From NCBI RefSeq assembly GCF_002236115.1, contig NZ_NIWT01000009.1:248001-312000 (forward strand): 64,000 nucleotides of DNA. The letters are read 5' to 3'. The notes below the pieces were generated by a model. That model made no database searches, was not told the DNA's origin, and worked only from the letters and a program-made list of their open reading frames with translations. Numbering within the stretch: the stretch's first letter is position 1; every line of letters begins with the position of its first letter. Origin of the DNA: Pseudomonas jessenii. Its GTDB lineage: Bacteria > Pseudomonadota > Gammaproteobacteria > Pseudomonadales > Pseudomonadaceae. The position numbers were made by a program, and so were the translations under genes. Shown here in pieces: positions 61,263 to 64,000 of this stretch.

Positions 61263-63512
61263 ATGAACAAATGGCCACGCCTGGCGCTCAACGCCCTGGG
61301 ACTGACTCTGTCGCTGACCGGCAGTGCTTTCGCGCAACTCGCCGCCGTCGATCCCGGTCCTTACACCTTTGCCACCGGGAAATTCCCGATCTGGTATCAG
61401 GACAAGAATCAACTGTCGATGGAGCTGTGCCAGTCCCGCGCCGCCAGCTCGCGGGTGGCAGCCAGCGTGCCACCGGCCTACATGTGTACCCTGCTGCCGA
61501 CACCGGGCATTTTCGACGACACCCTGCCAATGGTGTTCCCGGATAACTGGCCAGACGAAGCCTTCTGGTTCCTTGCCGAGACCAGCATCCCCAACAACAC
61601 CGCCGGCTATGGCATGGACGTCTATGTTGCCGGGATCGAGGCTGCATTTGCCGGTGGCAACCCACTCGATGGCGACCAGATCAGCTTCGCGCGGATTCGT
61701 CTGCGGGTGAACATTCCCGTTGCCGGGACCTACACCATTACCCACCCCTATGGCGTGGAAACGGTCAACGTCACCACCACCGGGCGCCGGGCGATCAACA
61801 TCACCAGGGACGTCGGCATCGGTGCGCCGGGGGTTTTCAGCGGTGCGGTCAACGGTGCGATCGGGCCGTTCCTGCGCAGCGTCAACGGTCCCTACACCGA
61901 GGTGAACCCGGACACCGGCGCCATCGAAACCTTCGTCGGCGACCCCAACCTCACCGAAGCCGTGACCGGCAGCCCCAACAACACCAACTTCGTGCGCATC
62001 CAGGGTCCGGCCGGGACCATCCAGACCAACCTCTTCACCCTGTCCGGCAAGGTGCTCGACAACCGCGCGCAGACCGCGGTGGACATGACCCGTGCCACTT
62101 ACCGCCGCATAGCCGGCACGGGCGGCAACACCACCCGGGTCGAAGTGTTTGCCAAAGCCGCCAACGGCTCGACCCTGTGCTTTCGCGAAAGCATCGCCCT
62201 GGTCCCCGGCCCGCCTGTGTCACCTTGCCAGACCAACATGGTGAGCGATAACAACGGCGTGTTCTTCGCCCAGAATCTGCTGGCCAACGCAACGGTGCCG
62301 CCGGTCGTGGTGGTCACCGCCACCAACCCCGCCGGGACCACCCGCCCGACTGCGGTGTCGAGCAAGCTCTCGGACGTGGTGAAAATCCAGACCGCCCGTT
62401 ACAGCTGGAGCAATCACAGCCTGCTGATCGAGGCCACTTCCACAGACGAAGTGGTGGTACCGGACATGGTCGCCCAGGGTTACGGGCGGCTGTCGAAAAC
62501 CGGAATCCTGCAACGCCTGACGGTGGCTGACTTGACCCAACCGCCTGCAACCGTAACGGTCAAATCCGCTGCCGGCGGCAGTGACATCGAGCCGGTCGTA
62601 GTCGTCGGCACTGCACCGGACACCGGCGCGAACCAGGCACCGATCTCCGTCGCCGATACCGGCAGCACCAGCTTCGGCGTGCCGATCACCCTCAACCTGC
62701 TGGCCAACGACAGGGACCCGGACGGCAATACGCCGCTGAGCATTACCGCGCTGACCCAACCGGCCGCCAGCCAGGGCACGGTGGCATTGAGCGGCACTAC
62801 GGCGGTGGTCTACACCCCTCCTGCTGTCGTCAACGCGCCGTTGACCACGACCTTCACTTACAAGGCCCAGGACGTCAAAGGCCTGGCCTCGACGACAGCG
62901 GCAACCGTGAGCATGACCGTGTCGCCTAACCGGCCTCCGGTGGCCGTCGCCGATGCCGTCACGACACTGGGTGTGGCGATTCCAATCAACGTGCTGGCCA
63001 ACGACACCGATCCGGAAGGCAATGTGCCGCTAGCCGTCGCCGACTTCACTCAACCGCTGGCAGGTGGCGGCACCGTCAGCAGTAACGGCACGGTGCTCAC
63101 CTACACCCCACCGGCCACCGTCACCACGGCCTTCACCACGACCTTCACCTACTTTGCCCGGGACAGTTTCGGCGCCCAATCGACGTCGCCAGCCACGGTC
63201 ACGGTGCAGGTCTCGCCACGGCCTGCTGCGGAAACCTTCGCAGTGACCACCGCAACGGTGAGAGCCCGCTCCAACAACCGCTTCACCTGGGACTTTGCCG
63301 GCACCTCATCGGTGACCACCGGCAACACCATCACCATCAAGGTCACCACTGCGACCGGGCTGGTCACCCTGGGCACCACCGCCGTACCGGCGAATGGACG
63401 CTGGCGGTTGACCGTGAACAACACCACCACGGTCGTTCCGTCGGCGAACCCGACCGCCACGATCACCTCGTCCCAAGGCTCCGTGCGCACGGTGCCGGTG
63501 ATCGCCAACTGA
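61263..63512 (+). CDS. Secreted protein of unknown function, paralogue 2, with tandem Ig/cadherin-like repeats
   Basis: A 749-residue exported protein (signal MNKWPRLALNALGLTLSLTG). Residues about 25-290 are clearly homologous to the preceding protein (LAAVDPGPYTFATGKFPIWY; GIFDDTLPMVFPDNWPDEAF; RSVNGPYTEVNPDTG). It adds a middle beta region and two tandem cadherin-like/Ig-like repeats with PITLNLLANDRDPDGNTP and PINVLANDTDPEGNVP, seen in large adhesins and secreted enzymes, plus a C-terminal region of about 90 residues. ATG 61263 with AGGAGG is preferred over the ATGA-overlapping start 39 bases earlier because it opens the signal peptide. Followed by a strong terminator. Confidence 0.84.
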   Translation: MNKWPRLALNALGLTLSLTGSAFAQLAAVDPGPYTFATGKFPIWYQDKNQLSMELCQSRAASSRVAASVPPAYMCTLLPTPGIFDDTLPMVFPDNWPDEAFWFLAETSIPNNTAGYGMDVYVAGIEAAFAGGNPLDGDQISFARIRLRVNIPVAGTYTITHPYGVETVNVTTTGRRAINITRDVGIGAPGVFSGAVNGAIGPFLRSVNGPYTEVNPDTGAIETFVGDPNLTEAVTGSPNNTNFVRIQGPAGTIQTNLFTLSGKVLDNRAQTAVDMTRATYRRIAGTGGNTTRVEVFAKAANGSTLCFRESIALVPGPPVSPCQTNMVSDNNGVFFAQNLLANATVPPVVVVTATNPAGTTRPTAVSSKLSDVVKIQTARYSWSNHSLLIEATSTDEVVVPDMVAQGYGRLSKTGILQRLTVADLTQPPATVTVKSAAGGSDIEPVVVVGTAPDTGANQAPISVADTGSTSFGVPITLNLLANDRDPDGNTPLSITALTQPAASQGTVALSGTTAVVYTPPAVVNAPLTTTFTYKAQDVKGLASTTAATVSMTVSPNRPPVAVADAVTTLGVAIPINVLANDTDPEGNVPLAVADFTQPLAGGGTVSSNGTVLTYTPPATVTTAFTTTFTYFARDSFGAQSTSPATVTVQVSPRPAAETFAVTTATVRARSNNRFTWDFAGTSSVTTGNTITIKVTTATGLVTLGTTAVPANGRWRLTVNNTTTVVPSANPTATITSSQGSVRTVPVIAN

Positions 63513-63564
63513 GCCCGCGCTCCATTAGCCACGCAGGTTGATGGGGCCGGCTTCAACCCTATGG

Positions 63565-63600
63565 AAAACCGCGGCCTCGGGTGGGGGGCCGCGGTTTTTT
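63565..63600 (+). terminator. Rho-independent terminator after the secreted-protein operon
   Basis: AAACCGCGGCC and GGCCGCGGTTT form an 11-bp stem around a G-rich loop, and the arm runs into six T residues. Confidence 0.92.
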
Positions 63601-63664
63601 GCCGGGTGCATTGATGGGAGCAATCCAGCGGTGGTCTGGCTGTCATCACTGGAGCGGTGCCCGG

Positions 63665-63828
63665 ACCAGGCTCACTCCCACAGGTATTCAGTACATCTGA
63701 AAGATTTCGGTCGGCTGTCAGACCACCATCGCGAGCAAGCTCGCTCCCACAGGTACTCAGTACATCTGAAAGATTTCGGTCGGCTGGCAGGCCGCCATCG
63801 CGAGCAAGCTCGCTCCCACAGAAGAGCA
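63665..63828. repeat. Direct REP repeats, 69-bp period
   Basis: The core CTCCCACA starts at 63675, 63744 and 63813. Each of the first two is followed by GGTA(T/C)TCAGTACATCTGAA and AGATTTCGGTCGGCTG. All three REPs point the same way, unlike the inverted doublets elsewhere. The third is followed by GAAGAGCAAAAAGCAGAGC, as at 29138-29157 in near-identical form. Confidence 0.88.
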
Positions 63829-63839
63829 AAAAGCAGAGC

Positions 63840-64000
63840 ATCCCGCACCACCGCGTCGCTTCTCACCACTCATCAGGCCGAGCGTTAGCTCGCCTGCAGC
63901 TCTTGATCTTGATCCACCCGCCCCCTCGGCAGGCTGAGTGGAGGTGTTTATCCGGGGATTGGCGCGCAGCGCCGTTCGACGCAGTCGAACCCATTGCATG
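63840..64000. repeat. Dispersed repeat running off the right edge
   Basis: About 73 bp from 63858 (CGCTTCTCACCACTCATCAG onward to CCGCCCCCTCGG) closely match 29168-29241. After that the sequence continues GAGTGGAGGTGTTTATCCGG, related to GAGTGGAGGTTCTGCG at about 22380. The copy continues beyond the window. No gene is visible in it. Confidence 0.78.

Overview
The window looks like chromosome of a fluorescent pseudomonad (Pseudomonas fluorescens group). The support is high GC with Pseudomonas-style codon use, dozens of REP elements built on GGGAGCGAGCTTGCTCGCG, and genes typical of the genus: cobF, ftrA, AruF/AruG-type arginine succinyltransferases, a PA4872-type oxaloacetate decarboxylase, hglS, SdsA1-type alkylsulfatase and DUF1302/DUF1329 pairs. 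No tRNA, rRNA, CRISPR array, prophage or complete insertion sequence was seen. Family calls are made by eye from translated sequence; no database search was run.

Layout. 1-7.3 kb: the start of a basic amino-acid binding protein, a glutamine-amidotransferase-like protein, a divergent rhodanese/FtrA pair, cobF coupled to a histidine phosphatase, and an AruF/AruG-like pair standing alone. 7.4-14.7 kb: oxaloacetate decarboxylase, a 134-bp tandem array of REP doublets, a MASE2-GGDEF diguanylate cyclase, a Baeyer-Villiger-type monooxygenase with a membrane-anchored hydrolase, a 267-bp MITE-like element starting right after the hydrolase stop codon, and HglS (2-oxoadipate catabolism). 15-20 kb: a small periplasmic protein and an AttEFGH-like ABC exporter/lipoprotein operon. 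20-33 kb: alkylsulfatase, two tandem DUF1254 proteins, DUF1329 and DUF1302 envelope proteins, and four transcription regulators, separated by REPs and longer dispersed repeats.

33.8-51.7 kb: sixteen tightly packed plus-strand genes form a Wzx/Wzy-type exopolysaccharide operon. They cover UDP-glucuronate supply (Ugd) and epimerisation, an initiating phosphosugar transferase, a CpsD-like P-loop protein that lacks the Walker A lysine, OPX and PCP export proteins, three glycosyltransferases, Wzy, a NodB-like deacetylase, Wzx, a secreted glycoside-hydrolase-like protein, two acetyltransferase-like proteins and a ChbG-like deacetylase. The product is probably an acidic, modified heteropolysaccharide.

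51.8-64 kb: a HigB/HigA-like toxin-antitoxin pair with a palindromic operator, a methyltransferase, and a regulatory locus with two paralogous sensor kinases and one sigma-54 response regulator. This layout resembles what I recall of the MnxS1/MnxS2/MnxR manganese-oxidation regulators. Two well-formed sigma-54 (-24/-12) promoters lie here: one before a Sco-cytochrome c fusion, the other before two tandem paralogous secreted proteins of unknown function. The inferred circuit is sensors, then the regulator, then sigma-54 transcription of a redox/copper assembly factor and secreted proteins. It is the best candidate in the window for an incompletely described system.
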